Below, in pieces: positions 7,597-17,671 of a stretch of DNA of 44,890 nucleotides. Position 1 is the first letter of the stretch, and every line of letters begins with the position of its first letter. The notes under the pieces are model-generated. The model ran no database searches and was not told where the DNA came from. It saw only the letters and a program-made list of their open reading frames with translations. The stretch is from the NCBI GenBank assembly GCA_024684395.1, contig JAIKWY010000152.1, positions 1-44,890 of the forward strand, read 5' to 3'. The position numbers were made by a program, and so were the translations under genes. This DNA comes from Oscillospiraceae bacterium. GTDB taxonomy: Bacteria > Bacillota > Clostridia > Oscillospirales > Ruminococcaceae.

Positions 7597-9588
7597 TTAT
7601 TCTTCTGTCAGATCCTGAACAGCCTGTTCACCCGGTTCTGCATCAGTCTCCTGACGCTCCCGGAGATCCTTGGCATAGGCGTCCATGGAAGACTCTGTCG
7701 CCGGCTTGGTCTCGAGGATCTCCGGCTCAGCCTCATCCTCGGTTACTGCAGCCGCTGCAGCATCTTCGCCGCGCATCAGACGCTCGAACTCCGGCCCGTC
7801 GATCTTCTCGTTGGCGATCAGATACTGTGCGATCGTGTGGAGCTGATCCATGTGGTCGGTGAGGATCTCCTCCGCACGGGAGTAGCCCTCCTCTACAAAG
7901 CAGCGGATCTCTGCGTCGATCTCGGCAGCCACTTCATCCGAATAGTTCGGCGTGCTGCTGAAATCTCTGCCGAGGAACGGCTCGCTCTGGTCGTGACCGT
8001 AGACCACCGGACCGAGCTTCTCGCTGAAGCCGTAGCGTGTTACCATGCTGCGTGCCATCGAGGTCGCACGTTCGAGGTCATTGGAAGCACCCGTGGAAAT
8101 ATCATCCATGATGAGCTTCTCTGCCACGCGTCCGCCGAGCAGCACGATGATCTCCTCGTGCATCTCCATCTTGCTGTTGTAGCTCTTGTCATGCTCCGGC
8201 AGCGACAGTGTGTAGCCGCCAGCCATGCCGCGCGGGATGATCGAGATCTCGTGTACCTTGTCCTGATGCGGGCAATAATACGTGCAGATCGCATGACCGG
8301 CTTCATGGTAAGCGGTGAGCTTGATCTCACGCTCGGTCTTGACACGGGACTTCTTCTCCGGACCGGCAACGACCTTGATGGTCGCCTCGGCGATGTCCTT
8401 GTTGGTGATCGCCTTGCGGTCGGCTCTTGCAGCAAGAAGTGCCGCTTCGTTGGTCAGGTTCTCCAGATCCGCACCGGTGAAGCCGGCAGTCGTTCTGGCG
8501 ATGTCATGCAGGTTCACATCGGGCGCAAGCGGCTTGTTCTTGGTGTGTACCTTGAGGATGTCCTCTCTGCCCTTGATGTCCGGATAGCCCACCACGATCT
8601 GACGGTCGAATCGTCCCGGACGCAGCAGCGCCGGATCGAGGATGTCACGGCGGTTGGTCGCCGCAATGACGATGACGCTCTCGTTTGCCTCAAAGCCGTC
8701 CATCTCCACGAGGAGCTGGTTCAGCGTCTGCTCACGCTCGTCATGACCGCCGCCGAGACCCGCACCACGGTGTCTGCCGACAGCGTCGATCTCGTCGATG
8801 AACACGATCGAAGGCGCATTCTTCTTGGCGGTCTCGAACAGGTCGCGCACTCTCGATGCGCCGACGCCGACGAACATCTCTACGAAGTCCGAACCGGAGA
8901 TCGGGTAGAACGGGCAGCCTGCCTCACCGGCAACGGCTCTTGCGAGCAGCGTCTTACCGGTTCCGGGAGGTCCGAGGAGCAGCACGCCCTTGGGGATACG
9001 TGCGCCGATCTCGGCGTATTTCCGGGGATTGCGCAGGAAGTCCACGATCTCAGCCATCTCGAACTTCTCTTCCTCGGCACCTGCCACATCGTCAAAGGTC
9101 GCCTTCTTGTTGGAAGCCTGTGCCTTGATGTTTGCCTTGCCGAAGTTGCTGTACTTCCCGCCGCCTGCCTGCCGCATCATGAAGATGAACAGCACGATGC
9201 CCATGACGAGAATGATGAACGTCGGGATATAGGTGATGATCCAGGAATTGTCCGTGATCTTGTAATAATCCTGGTCGAGCGGGTGATCCGGATTTGCCTT
9301 GTTGTAGCGCAGCCGATAGCCCTCGGTCTCCTCCTTGAAGATCGACACGTTCGGGACGGTGTAGGTGATCTCCTCCTCCTGCCCCTTGAGTGTCAGCTTC
9401 AGCTCACCGCTTCCGAGGTCGAGCGTGTACTTGGTGACTTCGAGGTCGTCGAAATGCTGCATGATCTCCGAATAGGTGTACTCTGACTTCTTCTCGTTCA
9501 GCCTCGGCAGCATGAATACGGCTAAGAAGATCAGTACCGCAGCTACCAGGAGATATGCAATGATGCCCCTGCTTTTTTTCGGTGTCAA
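7597..9588 (-). CDS. ftsH: ATP-dependent zinc metalloprotease FtsH
   Basis: Membrane-anchored AAA+ protease that degrades misfolded membrane proteins and short-lived regulators. Two membrane helices (about residues 9-28 and 117-138) flank an extracytoplasmic domain. The AAA module has Walker A GPPGTGKT (about 206-213), Walker B IVFIDEID and the second region of homology ([22 protein letters not shown]). The zinc site HEAGH is at about 427-431. Start choice: the frame opens at a GTG at 9597, but AAAGGAG overlaps that codon; a TTG at 9588 lies at ideal spacing (8 nt) from it, giving 663 residues beginning M-T-P-K-K. It follows tilS but has its own promoter and a CIRCE operator at 9620-9646, so heat-shock control by HrcA is likely. 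In many Firmicutes hpt sits between tilS and ftsH; it is absent here. Confidence 0.97.
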   Translation of the reverse strand: MTPKKSRGIIAYLLVAAVLIFLAVFMLPRLNEKKSEYTYSEIMQHFDDLEVTKYTLDLGSGELKLTLKGQEEEITYTVPNVSIFKEETEGYRLRYNKANPDHPLDQDYYKITDNSWIITYIPTFIILVMGIVLFIFMMRQAGGGKYSNFGKANIKAQASNKKATFDDVAGAEEEKFEMAEIVDFLRNPRKYAEIGARIPKGVLLLGPPGTGKTLLARAVAGEAGCPFYPISGSDFVEMFVGVGASRVRDLFETAKKNAPSIVFIDEIDAVGRHRGAGLGGGHDEREQTLNQLLVEMDGFEANESVIVIAATNRRDILDPALLRPGRFDRQIVVGYPDIKGREDILKVHTKNKPLAPDVNLHDIARTTAGFTGADLENLTNEAALLAARADRKAITNKDIAEATIKVVAGPEKKSRVKTEREIKLTAYHEAGHAICTYYCPHQDKVHEISIIPRGMAGGYTLSLPEHDKSYNSKMEMHEEIIVLLGGRVAEKLIMDDISTGASNDLERATSMARSMVTRYGFSEKLGPVVYGHDQSEPFLGRDFSSTPNYSDEVAAEIDAEIRCFVEEGYSRAEEILTDHMDQLHTIAQYLIANEKIDGPEFERLMRGEDAAAAAVTEDEAEPEILETKPATESSMDAYAKDLRERQETDAEPGEQAVQDLTEE

Positions 9589-9619
9589 CTTATCCACTCC
9601 TTTTCTTTGTTGCGCCAGT

Positions 9620-9646
9620 TTAGCACTCTTTCTCTGCGACTGCTAA
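9620..9646. promoter_or_regulatory. CIRCE operator (HrcA binding site) upstream of ftsH
   Basis: TTAGCACTC, 9-nt spacer, GACTGCTAA: the established CIRCE element TTAGCACTC-N9-GAGTGCTAA with a single mismatch and the exact spacer. It lies about 30 bp before the ftsH start and immediately downstream of the predicted transcription start, the usual place for HrcA repression. Confidence 0.85.
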
Positions 9647-9656
9647 GTGATGCCTT

Positions 9657-9685
9657 AGTATACATCATGTATGTGTTGGCTTCAT
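9657..9685 (-). promoter_or_regulatory. Probable ftsH promoter
   Basis: Minus-strand TATACT (9662-9657) with ATGAAG 17 bp upstream, a weak -35. The CIRCE element follows within about 10 bp of the -10. The promoter overlaps the last codons of tilS. Confidence 0.5.
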
Positions 9686-9690
9686 GTGCA

Positions 9691-11007
9691 TTATGTGTGC
9701 GAAACGTGAATATCCAGCACCAGCATCCGCTGTGTCTGTTCCGTCACCGCTGCATGAGCCGCTGCGCCGAGCCCCTCGATCCAGAGCAGCCCATTGTCGT
9801 CGGACAGATAATGGATCTGCTGCCGTTTTGCAGGCGGCACACATTCGTTCAGCCATTTTTTGACGGAAACATGATGTGTCCTGCCCGCCGGGATCATCCG
9901 CAGTCCGGGCTGACGGCTGTGCAGTCTTGCACACCCTTTTATTATATCATAATCCAGCGCAAAATCTGTGAACTTTTTGTGAACACTTGAAAATTTCTCT
10001 GCGTCTTCCCGCAAAACCAACGCAGCTTCGACCGAAACCCCCGGAAACAGGCAATTTTTTCCGATGACAAGCGCCTTTTCCGCCGGAGCAGACCGCTCCG
10101 TGAACAGCATCCCCCGGCTCACACAGACCCAGGTGCCGCCCCGTTCGAGCTCCGTCCGTCCGCCGTGATCGAGCAGCGCCTGCACGGCTGTTACCTGCGG
10201 ATAGCCTGCCCGCAGTCCGTTTTCCTGCAAAAACCGCCGGATACAGCGCCTTTGCAGCGCCGGATGCAGCGCCCGGAGTCCCCGGAGCGAGCCGTCCGGC
10301 TGCAACGCCTGCGCATAGGCATCCGCTGCCGCCTCTGCGAGGAAGTCCTCCTCCGTCCGCAGGATGTCCGTCGTCTCCGCCGCAGTCTGCATCAGCGCCG
10401 GATTCTGCTCCTGTAACAGCGGCACGACCCGATGCCGCAGGAAATTTCTGGCATAGTCCTCCGACAGATTGCTCGAATCCGTCACAAACCCGATGCCATT
10501 CTCCTGCAAATACATCTCCACCTCGTCCCGGCTCACATGCAGCAGGGGACGAAGATAGCGCTCCCGCACCGGCGGGATCCCGGCGAGCCCTTTGAGCCCC
10601 GTGCCACGCACCAGCCGGAACAGCATCGTCTCGAAATTGTCCGAAGCCGTGTGCGCCGTTGCCACATAGCCCTCGGCATGGGCTTCAAATGCCGCATACC
10701 GGCATTCCCGTGCCGCCTCTTCGAGGCTCCTGCCATTCCGCTTGACATCCACATTGACCACCGTCAGCGGGATGTCCCACTCCGCACAGAGCGCCCGGCA
10801 GAACTGCTCATCCCGCAGACTTTCCGCCCCCCGCAGCCCGTGCTGCACATGGATGGCAGAGAGCCGCAGTCCGAACGCACCGGCGCATTCCCGCAGGCAG
10901 CGCAGCAGACAAACGCTGTCCGCCCCGCCCGAGAGCGCCGCCGTGACGGCAGTGTCCCGGATGCCCTGCTCCCGGAGGAACGCCCGGACAGCATCAAGCG
11001 GGCGCAT
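9691..11007 (-). CDS. tilS: tRNA(Ile)-lysidine synthase TilS
   Basis: 438 residues. TilS adds lysine to C34 of the CAU-anticodon tRNA-Ile in an ATP-dependent reaction so that it reads AUA. The N-terminal PP-loop SGGADS is at about residues 26-31, followed by HVQHGLRG, TAHTASDN and RGTGLKGLAGIPP, all typical of the N-type ATP pyrophosphatase fold; residues 330-438 form the C-terminal tRNA-binding part. The ATG at 11007 overlaps the end of dnaB by 14 nt, so translation is probably coupled. Length is in the normal range. It is part of the minus-strand housekeeping run. Confidence 0.93.
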   Translation of the reverse strand: MRPLDAVRAFLREQGIRDTAVTAALSGGADSVCLLRCLRECAGAFGLRLSAIHVQHGLRGAESLRDEQFCRALCAEWDIPLTVVNVDVKRNGRSLEEAARECRYAAFEAHAEGYVATAHTASDNFETMLFRLVRGTGLKGLAGIPPVRERYLRPLLHVSRDEVEMYLQENGIGFVTDSSNLSEDYARNFLRHRVVPLLQEQNPALMQTAAETTDILRTEEDFLAEAAADAYAQALQPDGSLRGLRALHPALQRRCIRRFLQENGLRAGYPQVTAVQALLDHGGRTELERGGTWVCVSRGMLFTERSAPAEKALVIGKNCLFPGVSVEAALVLREDAEKFSSVHKKFTDFALDYDIIKGCARLHSRQPGLRMIPAGRTHHVSVKKWLNECVPPAKRQQIHYLSDDNGLLWIEGLGAAAHAAVTEQTQRMLVLDIHVSHT

Positions 11008-12346
11008 CGCTCGTTTCGAGGGTCGTGAAGCGGGTGAACTGACCGTCCCAGTTCAGCTTGATGGTGCCGACCTCGCCGTGACGGTTCTTGGCGACGATGC
11101 ATTCCGCCTCGTTGGGGTTCTGGCACTTTTCCTTATTATAGTAGTAGTCACGATAGAGGAACATGACAATATCCGCATCCTGCTCGATAGAACCGGATTC
11201 ACGCAGATCCGAGAGCATCGGGCGCTTGTCGGTACGGCTTTCCGGGCCACGGGAGAGCTGTGACAGCAGAATGACCGGCACATCGAGCTCCTTCGCCATG
11301 ATCTTGAGCTGACGGGTGATCTCGGAGACGATCTGCACACGGTTGTCCGTCCGGAGGGTGGTCTGGATCAGACCGAGATAGTCAATGACCACGAGCCCGA
11401 GGTTCTTCATCCGGCGCAGCTTCGCCTTGATCTGCGGCACGGTGATGCCGGCTGTGGCGTCGATGTAGATAGGCAGGTCATTGAGGAAGCAGGCGCCCGC
11501 CGCCAGCCGGATCCAGTCATCGCCGGACAGCCGTCCGCTGCGGAGCTTGTTGGAATCCACCTGCGCCGCCGAGGACAGCAGACGTCCCACCAACTGCTGG
11601 CTCGACATTTCGAGCGAGAAGATGCAGACCTCCTTGCCCTGTGCATGGGCTGCCACATTCTGGGCGATGTTCAGCGCAAATGCCGTCTTGCCCATTGCCG
11701 GACGTGCAGCGATGAGGATGAGGTCGGACTTGTTCAGACCGGATGTGATGGCATCGAGGTGGGAGAAGCCCGAACGGATACCGAGGTACTGTTCCCGGTC
11801 GGGGCCCGCAAGCTGTCCGACGTGGGTATAGGTCTCCGCCACGACCTCACGGATGGGCGTCAGACCGGCCGTCGCCTTGCCCTGGCGGATGTCATAGATC
11901 CGCTGCTCCGCCGCATCGAGCAGCAGAGAAGCGTCCGTCTCGCCGCTCTGGATGTCGGAGAGGATCCCCCTTGCCACCTCGGCGAGGGAGCGGATGTAAT
12001 ATTTGTTGACAACGATGCTGCAATAGCTCTCGATATTGGACACCGTCGGCACCATGTTGACGAGGTTGCCCAGGTAGTTGCGCCCCTCCTGCGCCGTTTC
12101 AAAGATATGCGCTGACGTAGCGGCATTGAGCACCGTCACGACATCGGCTTTCTCGCCGCTGGTGAACATCTGCACCATGATCGTGAACAGCGCCCGGTGC
12201 TGGTCGATGTAGAAGCATTCGGGCTTGACCGATTCCAGCACGGTGGACAGCACATCCTGGTTGATGAGAATGGCACCCAGTACAGTCTGCTCTGCTTCGA
12301 GGCTGTAGGGCATTTCAATATCATTGAAGCTGGTATTCTCCGCCAT
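10994..12346 (-). CDS. dnaB: Replicative DNA helicase DnaB
   Basis: 450 residues. Hexameric 5'-3' helicase that unwinds DNA at the replication fork. The N-terminal domain begins MPYSLEAEQTVLGAIL (primase-interacting fold). The RecA-like C-terminal domain has Walker A ARPAMGKTAF at about 211-220, FSLEMSSQQL, a Walker B VVIDYLGLIQ and the DnaB motif LSQLSRGPESR, DLRESGSIEQDAD. RBS AAAGGAGG precedes the ATG. The order rnj, gdpP, rplI, (hydrolase), dnaB is a variant of the common Firmicutes gdpP-rplI-dnaB block, with the hydrolase inserted between rplI and dnaB. Confidence 0.97.
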   Translation of the reverse strand: MAENTSFNDIEMPYSLEAEQTVLGAILINQDVLSTVLESVKPECFYIDQHRALFTIMVQMFTSGEKADVVTVLNAATSAHIFETAQEGRNYLGNLVNMVPTVSNIESYCSIVVNKYYIRSLAEVARGILSDIQSGETDASLLLDAAEQRIYDIRQGKATAGLTPIREVVAETYTHVGQLAGPDREQYLGIRSGFSHLDAITSGLNKSDLILIAARPAMGKTAFALNIAQNVAAHAQGKEVCIFSLEMSSQQLVGRLLSSAAQVDSNKLRSGRLSGDDWIRLAAGACFLNDLPIYIDATAGITVPQIKAKLRRMKNLGLVVIDYLGLIQTTLRTDNRVQIVSEITRQLKIMAKELDVPVILLSQLSRGPESRTDKRPMLSDLRESGSIEQDADIVMFLYRDYYYNKEKCQNPNEAECIVAKNRHGEVGTIKLNWDGQFTRFTTLETSDAPA

Positions 12347-12367
12347 GGCGGTTTCCTCCTTTGGTGG

Positions 12368-13303
12368 TCAGTGCAGGTCTGCGATAAATGCCTGCATTTC
12401 TTGGCTGACGGTATCTGCTTTGAGAATATGGACATAATGCCCGCAGTCGAGCGGGATGACTTTTGCGCCAAGTGTATCCGAAGCATAGGCCTGCTCCTCT
12501 GTTTTCTTGTCCGTGATGAACAGCAGCATCGGAACGTCCGGCTTTGGAGCATTTTCAATGACCTCTGCGATATGCACAGTGTCAGCCGCCTCATTGCCGA
12601 CCGCAGTACTGCCGGTCTTCGCATAGACAAGCGCACGGTAGACCGCCTTCTCCTCGTCTGTCAGCGTACCCGCATGCAGGGTGTCGAGCATCCCATCAAT
12701 GTTCATCACCCGGAAGAAGCCGAGCTTGTTGAACCACTTGTTGAGCTGGTAGCTGTCCTTCATTTCCGCCTGATCTGCCTCGTCACAATTCAGCGGCAGC
12801 GACATATCCAGCCCCACGACAGCTTCCACCTCGTCAGGATAGCTCTGCGCCCAGTACAGCGCCTCGAGTCCCGAGAGCGAATGCGGGCAGAGAATGTAGG
12901 GGCCTTCGATGCCGGCTTTGGAGAGTGCTTCCCGATCCTGGCGGAGAATGGTGTCGAAGGAACGCTCACTGTCCACATCGTCACTGAACCCGTAGCCGAA
13001 TTTCTCGATGACCACGATCTTGTACTCATCGCTCAGCCGGCTGTACAGCGTCCGGAAATCAAGAATCGGCGCAGCAACGCCCCAGCCGGAAAGAAATACG
13101 AGGGTATGCTCACCCTCACCCTCCGTGTAAATGCTCATGTTGTGACCGTCCACCTCGACCAGCTGGCCGAGGGGTGCTTCCACGAGGGGCTTCTCCTTGG
13201 AAAGCATGATCCTGTGATAGAGGAAGATGCCCAAAATCGCCAGAATGTCGAGAATGAGCAGAACAAGCAAAACCTTTCCGATGATCTTCAGGGCTTTTTT
13301 CAT
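12368..13303 (-). CDS. Membrane-anchored alpha/beta hydrolase
   Basis: 311 residues. An N-terminal membrane helix (about 9-30) is followed by an alpha/beta hydrolase fold: oxyanion-loop SGWG, IEKFGYGFSD, and a nucleophile elbow P-H-S-L-S-G near residue 145 in place of the usual G-x-S-x-G. The catalytic His is probably in DCGHYVH near the C-terminus, with an acidic residue in the FITDKK segment. The catalytic domain probably lies outside the membrane. The substrate cannot be inferred; relatives are annotated as generic hydrolases or proline iminopeptidase-like. It sits between rplI and dnaB, separated by 21 nt from dnaB and 74 nt from rplI, and is probably co-transcribed, although its role need not be related. 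Confidence 0.8.
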   Translation of the reverse strand: MKKALKIIGKVLLVLLILDILAILGIFLYHRIMLSKEKPLVEAPLGQLVEVDGHNMSIYTEGEGEHTLVFLSGWGVAAPILDFRTLYSRLSDEYKIVVIEKFGYGFSDDVDSERSFDTILRQDREALSKAGIEGPYILCPHSLSGLEALYWAQSYPDEVEAVVGLDMSLPLNCDEADQAEMKDSYQLNKWFNKLGFFRVMNIDGMLDTLHAGTLTDEEKAVYRALVYAKTGSTAVGNEAADTVHIAEVIENAPKPDVPMLLFITDKKTEEQAYASDTLGAKVIPLDCGHYVHILKADTVSQEMQAFIADLH

Positions 13304-13377
13304 TGTGCTTCTCCTTGTCGTTGTCTACAGATGGCAAAAGGGCGGCTTCAAGGGGAAACCGCCCGGTCATACGATTG

Positions 13378-13824
13378 TTACGCTTCCTCGACCTCAACCG
13401 TCACCGTGGCAGCGATGCCGGTGTAAAGGCGGATCTCGGCAGAGAATGTGCCGAACGCCTTGATCTCGGACTTCAGCGTGATCTTCTTCTTGTCAAGCTG
13501 CACGCCGAACTGCTCTGCAACAGCCTGTGCCACATTGGCAGCCGTCACGGAACCGAACAGCCGTCCGCCGGTGCCCGCCTTCGCCTTGATGACGACCTTC
13601 TGACCGTCGAGCTTGGACTTGTTCTCCTGCGCAGCAGCCTTCTCCACGTCGATCTTGTGCTGTGCGGATGCCTGAGCGCCCTGGAGCTTGTTCAGGTTCT
13701 CCGGTGTTGCCTCTACAGCGAGCCCCTTTTTCAGGAGCATGTTGCGTGCGTAGCCGTCAGAGACCTCCTTGAGCTCGCCCTTCTTGCCGGAGCCCTTGAC
13801 ATCCTGTGTAAAAATGACCTTCAT
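13378..13824 (-). CDS. rplI: 50S ribosomal protein L9
   Basis: 148 residues, the standard L9 size. The N-terminal rRNA-binding domain matches the family signature ([16 protein letters not shown], then [17 protein letters not shown]), followed by the long connecting helix and a C-terminal domain ([14 protein letters not shown]). RBS AAAGGATG precedes the ATG, 18 nt after the gdpP stop, indicating an operon with gdpP. Confidence 0.97.
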   Translation of the reverse strand: MKVIFTQDVKGSGKKGELKEVSDGYARNMLLKKGLAVEATPENLNKLQGAQASAQHKIDVEKAAAQENKSKLDGQKVVIKAKAGTGGRLFGSVTAANVAQAVAEQFGVQLDKKKITLKSEIKAFGTFSAEIRLYTGIAATVTVEVEEA

Positions 13825-13842
13825 GATATTCGCATCCTTTCA

Positions 13843-15789
13843 TTAATCTTCAAGTGTTTTCAGCACGCCGAGAAGTTCTTCCTTCGCTTCCTCCACCGTG
13901 CAGTCACGGAGCTGCGCCGCCGCCATGGACTGGTGTCCGCCGCCGCCGAGCGCTTCCATGATGAGCTGTACGTTGACAGTGCCGTAGGAACGTGCAGAAA
14001 TGTTGATCATATCGTTCATCTCGCAGAGCGTGAACGCCGCATCCACACCCGAAATGCCCAGCATCTCATCCGCCGCCTGCGATGCCACGAGCCGCACGCT
14101 CGGCGTGTCAGCCGGCACCTCCGAAATGGCGAACCTGCCGTAGATCTCTGCATTGCTGACGATCTGGGTACGGCTGCGGTAGGCTTCGATCGACCCGGCG
14201 AACAGGTTCCGCACCCGGATCGTATCGGCATTGAGCGACCGCAGATATGCTGCCGCCTCAAATGTATGCACACCGGTGCGCATGACAAAGTTCTTGGTAT
14301 CGAGCGTGATGCCCGACAGCAGACAGTCCGCATAGATCGGCTTGACCTTGTCGCTGAGCTTGAAATACTGCAAGAGCTCGGTGATCATCTCACATGCCGA
14401 GGAGGAATTGGGATCGTGATAGAATTCCAGCACCTTCTGGAGATAATTCTCTTTTTTGCGGTGATGGTCGATCACGACGACATATTTCGCCTTCTCATAC
14501 AGCTCCGGGCTCTCGATCAGATCCGGGGAATGGGTATCCACGATGATGAGCAAAGAGTCATCGGTAAAGGCATCCACCGCCTGTTCCGGTGTGATGAACA
14601 GCCCGGCGCCGACCTCCTTCTGAACGAGGGAGATGAGCTGCTGCGACATGTTCTTCTTCGGATCGCAGACCACCCGGACGGTCTTGCCCATGAGCCGGAT
14701 GGCACCTGCCAGACCGCAGCAGCCGCCGATGGAATCCAGATCACCGTAGCGGTGTCCCATGAGATACACGGCACGGCTGTCCATGATATGCTGCTGGATC
14801 TTGCCCGCCGTCGCACGGACCTTGACACGGTATTTTCTCTCGACGCCCTGCGACACGCCGCCGAAGAACTTGAAGCCGTTCTCGGTCTTGATCGCCGCCT
14901 GGTCGCCGCCGCGTCCGAGCGCCATATCCAGGCTCTGACGTGCCAGCTCCTCGCATTCCTGCAAGGTCGCACCGCCCAAACCGACACCGATGGAGAGCGT
15001 CAGGGTGTTGCGCCCTTCCACGGTGATGCTCCGTGCTTCATCGAGTATCTGGAATTTGTCGGAGATGATGCGGTCGATGTGTTTTCTCTCTAAAATGGCG
15101 ATGAACCGGTCGTTTTTGAGCCGCCGGAGGATGCCTGTCGTGTTTTCGACAAAATGCTCCATGAGCTGTTCGATCGAAACGCCCGCAGCAAGACGGCTGC
15201 GCTCCTTGATGCTCTGGATCATATCCTCATAGTTGTCCACCACCAGCAGTACCACGCAGGGACGGGAATCCTTGTGTTCCTGCCGCAGCACCTCCAGATC
15301 CGTCTGATCCTGCCAGAATACCGTATGGACCTGATCACCGGACGGATCCTGATAGGACGTGCGGAAAAGCTGATAGAAGCGTCCGTTCCACAGGATCAGC
15401 TGCGGTTCGAGGGCGGTCTTGAACTGGATGCGGTCATACAGGCTCACGCCGAACATGTCGTCGCCGCCCATGATCGCCTCCTGAAAGTACTGGTTGTATT
15501 CCACCACAACGCCCTTGCTGTCGATCACGCAGAAGCCCATCGGGAGCTGCTGTAAGGCAGAGACCTTGGCGTTTTCGCAGCTTTCATCGAGCTTTGCGAT
15601 ATAGTTGAGCTGGTTGCGCTGGGAATAGAGCAGCATGGAGATACCGATGCAGATGATCACAGCACCCGGTATACAATACAGGAACCCGAACGGATCCCCC
15701 CGCCAGTACAGCAGCGCCGACGGAAGCAGCACGGCAAGCACCAGCAGAAACGCCAGGAGCCAGATCCTCGCATTAACTTTCGGTTTCAA
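13843..15789 (-). CDS. gdpP: Cyclic-di-AMP phosphodiesterase GdpP (YybT)
   Basis: 648 residues, membrane-bound enzyme hydrolysing c-di-AMP to pApA. Two N-terminal membrane helices (about 7-27 and 33-54) are followed by a PAS-like domain (MGFCVIDSKGVVVEYN), a degenerate GGDEF domain (about 170-300) and a DHH/DHHA1 module: GDLDSIGG (about 349-356), VVIDHHRK (DHH motif) and the C-terminal GGGGHQSMA. This is the full GdpP layout with the metal-binding residues retained. The start is a TTG at 15789 with GGTGAGGGA before it. It lies between rnj and rplI, an order common in Firmicutes. Confidence 0.95.
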   Translation of the reverse strand: MKPKVNARIWLLAFLLVLAVLLPSALLYWRGDPFGFLYCIPGAVIICIGISMLLYSQRNQLNYIAKLDESCENAKVSALQQLPMGFCVIDSKGVVVEYNQYFQEAIMGGDDMFGVSLYDRIQFKTALEPQLILWNGRFYQLFRTSYQDPSGDQVHTVFWQDQTDLEVLRQEHKDSRPCVVLLVVDNYEDMIQSIKERSRLAAGVSIEQLMEHFVENTTGILRRLKNDRFIAILERKHIDRIISDKFQILDEARSITVEGRNTLTLSIGVGLGGATLQECEELARQSLDMALGRGGDQAAIKTENGFKFFGGVSQGVERKYRVKVRATAGKIQQHIMDSRAVYLMGHRYGDLDSIGGCCGLAGAIRLMGKTVRVVCDPKKNMSQQLISLVQKEVGAGLFITPEQAVDAFTDDSLLIIVDTHSPDLIESPELYEKAKYVVVIDHHRKKENYLQKVLEFYHDPNSSSACEMITELLQYFKLSDKVKPIYADCLLSGITLDTKNFVMRTGVHTFEAAAYLRSLNADTIRVRNLFAGSIEAYRSRTQIVSNAEIYGRFAISEVPADTPSVRLVASQAADEMLGISGVDAAFTLCEMNDMINISARSYGTVNVQLIMEALGGGGHQSMAAAQLRDCTVEEAKEELLGVLKTLED

Positions 15790-15838
15790 TCCCTCACCCC
15801 CTTACTGCGGTCTTACGATCCTGTCAGATGGTATCCGC

Positions 15839-17671
15839 TCAGACCTCCATGATGATCGGCAGGATCATCGGGCTGCGCTTGGTCTGCTCAAAGATATAGT
15901 CAGACAGTGCATCCCGGAGCTTCGCCTTGAGCGGCGTCCACTCCTTGAGCTCATACACGCTGCATTCTGCGAGCGTATGGCACAGGAGCTGCTTTGCCTT
16001 CTCCATGAGCTCTTCTGCCTCACGTACATAGACAAAGCCTCTCGAAATGATATCCGGTCCCGAAACTACCTCCCCGGAAGCCCGGTTGATGCCGACCACG
16101 ATGATGATGAGACCGTCCTCGGCGAGGTGCTTTCTGTCACGCAGCACGATCGAGCCGACGTCGCCCACACCGAGACCGTCCACCAGGACTCTGCCCGCCG
16201 GTGCCTGCGAAACGATCTGGAGCTTGGAGCCGTCCGTCTCGATGACATTGCCGATGGAGGCAAGGAGGATATTCTCCTTCGGGATGCCCATTTCCATCGC
16301 CAGCCCCTTAGCCTTGACCAGATGCTTGTATTCGCCGTGCATAGGGATATAGAACTTCGGCTTCACGAGCGCCAGCATGAGCTTGAGCTCCTCCTGGCAG
16401 GCGTGACCGGACACATGCACTTCGTACATGGATTCGTAGATGACCTCGGCACCGGACTTGAGCAGCTCGTTGACGACCTTCGTCACATGCTTCTCGTTGC
16501 CGGGGATGGGTGTTGCCGAGATGATGATGAAGTCCATCGGCGTGATGTTGACCTTCTTGTGGTCATGCATCGCCATGCGGGTGAGTGCCGACATCGGCTC
16601 GCCCTGGCTGCCGGTGGTGATGAGCACGATCTGCTCCGGCGGGTACTGGTTCATGTTCTCGATGTCGATGATGGTGTTCTTCGGCACATCAAGATACCCG
16701 AGCTCCAGCGCCGTCGTGATGACGTTGATCATGCTCCGTCCGAGGACAGCGATCTTTCTGCCGTTCTTGGCAGCCATGTTGACGATCTGCTGTACACGGT
16801 GGATATTCGAGGAGAATGTCGCAATGATGATGCGGCGGTTGCCCGCCTTGACAAAGAGCTTCTCGAAGGAATCGCCCACCTTGCGCTCGGACTGCGTATA
16901 GCCCGGACGCTCCGCATTGGTGGAGTCCGCCATCAGCGCCAGAACGCCTCTGCTGCCCAGCTCGCCGAAGCGTGCCAGGTCGATCGGACCGCCGTCAATG
17001 GGCGTGTAGTCCACCTTGAAGTCGCCCGTGTGTACCAGCACACCGGCAGGTGTATGGATCGCCATACCCATCGAGCCGGGGATGGAGTGGTTGACCTTGA
17101 TGAATTCGACTGCCATGCAGCCCATCTTCACGGTCTTGCGGGATTCGATGACGTTCAGGCTGACCTTGTTCAGGAGCCCGTGCTCTTCGAGCTTGTGCTT
17201 GATGAGCCCGATGGTCATGGAAGAGCCGTAGACCGGTGCATTGACCTTCTTCAGCAGATATGCCAGACCGCCGATATGATCCTCGTGACCGTGCGTGATG
17301 ACGATGCCACGCAGCTTATCCTTGTTGCGCTCCACATAGGTGAAGTCCGGGATGACGATGTCAACACCCGGCATCTCCGCATCCGGGAAGGCAAGACCGC
17401 AGTCGAGGATGAACATGTCGTTCGAGCACTCGAACACCGTCATATTCTTGCCGATCTCGTTCAGACCGCCGAGCGGGATGATGCGGACAGGTGTCCGATG
17501 CTGCTCATGCGGTCGTCTCGGTGCCTGTACAGGCTGACGGACGGGCGTCTGGTTGTGCAGATGCGCCGGGGGCGCAGCCTTTTTCACAGGCTTCTGGTTC
17601 TTGCCCTTGGCACGGTGGATGACATAGCGCTTGCGCTTCGGGTCGCCGCCGTTGTGATTCTGATTGTTCAA
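15839..17671 (-). CDS. rnj: Ribonuclease J
   Basis: 610 residues. Metallo-beta-lactamase / beta-CASP ribonuclease with endo- and 5'-3' exonuclease activity, central to mRNA decay and rRNA processing. The metal motif HGHEDHIGG lies at about 147-155, with TGDFKVD and ADSTNAE downstream and the beta-CASP signature HVSGHA near residue 430. An N-terminal extension of about 60 basic and Pro/Gln-rich residues precedes the first conserved segment (VRIIPLGGLNEIGKN), longer than in B. subtilis RNase J1 but common in clostridia. Only one paralogue is in the window. It begins the housekeeping run; gdpP starts 50 nt downstream. Confidence 0.95.
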   Translation of the reverse strand: MNNQNHNGGDPKRKRYVIHRAKGKNQKPVKKAAPPAHLHNQTPVRQPVQAPRRPHEQHRTPVRIIPLGGLNEIGKNMTVFECSNDMFILDCGLAFPDAEMPGVDIVIPDFTYVERNKDKLRGIVITHGHEDHIGGLAYLLKKVNAPVYGSSMTIGLIKHKLEEHGLLNKVSLNVIESRKTVKMGCMAVEFIKVNHSIPGSMGMAIHTPAGVLVHTGDFKVDYTPIDGGPIDLARFGELGSRGVLALMADSTNAERPGYTQSERKVGDSFEKLFVKAGNRRIIIATFSSNIHRVQQIVNMAAKNGRKIAVLGRSMINVITTALELGYLDVPKNTIIDIENMNQYPPEQIVLITTGSQGEPMSALTRMAMHDHKKVNITPMDFIIISATPIPGNEKHVTKVVNELLKSGAEVIYESMYEVHVSGHACQEELKLMLALVKPKFYIPMHGEYKHLVKAKGLAMEMGIPKENILLASIGNVIETDGSKLQIVSQAPAGRVLVDGLGVGDVGSIVLRDRKHLAEDGLIIIVVGINRASGEVVSGPDIISRGFVYVREAEELMEKAKQLLCHTLAECSVYELKEWTPLKAKLRDALSDYIFEQTKRSPMILPIIMEV

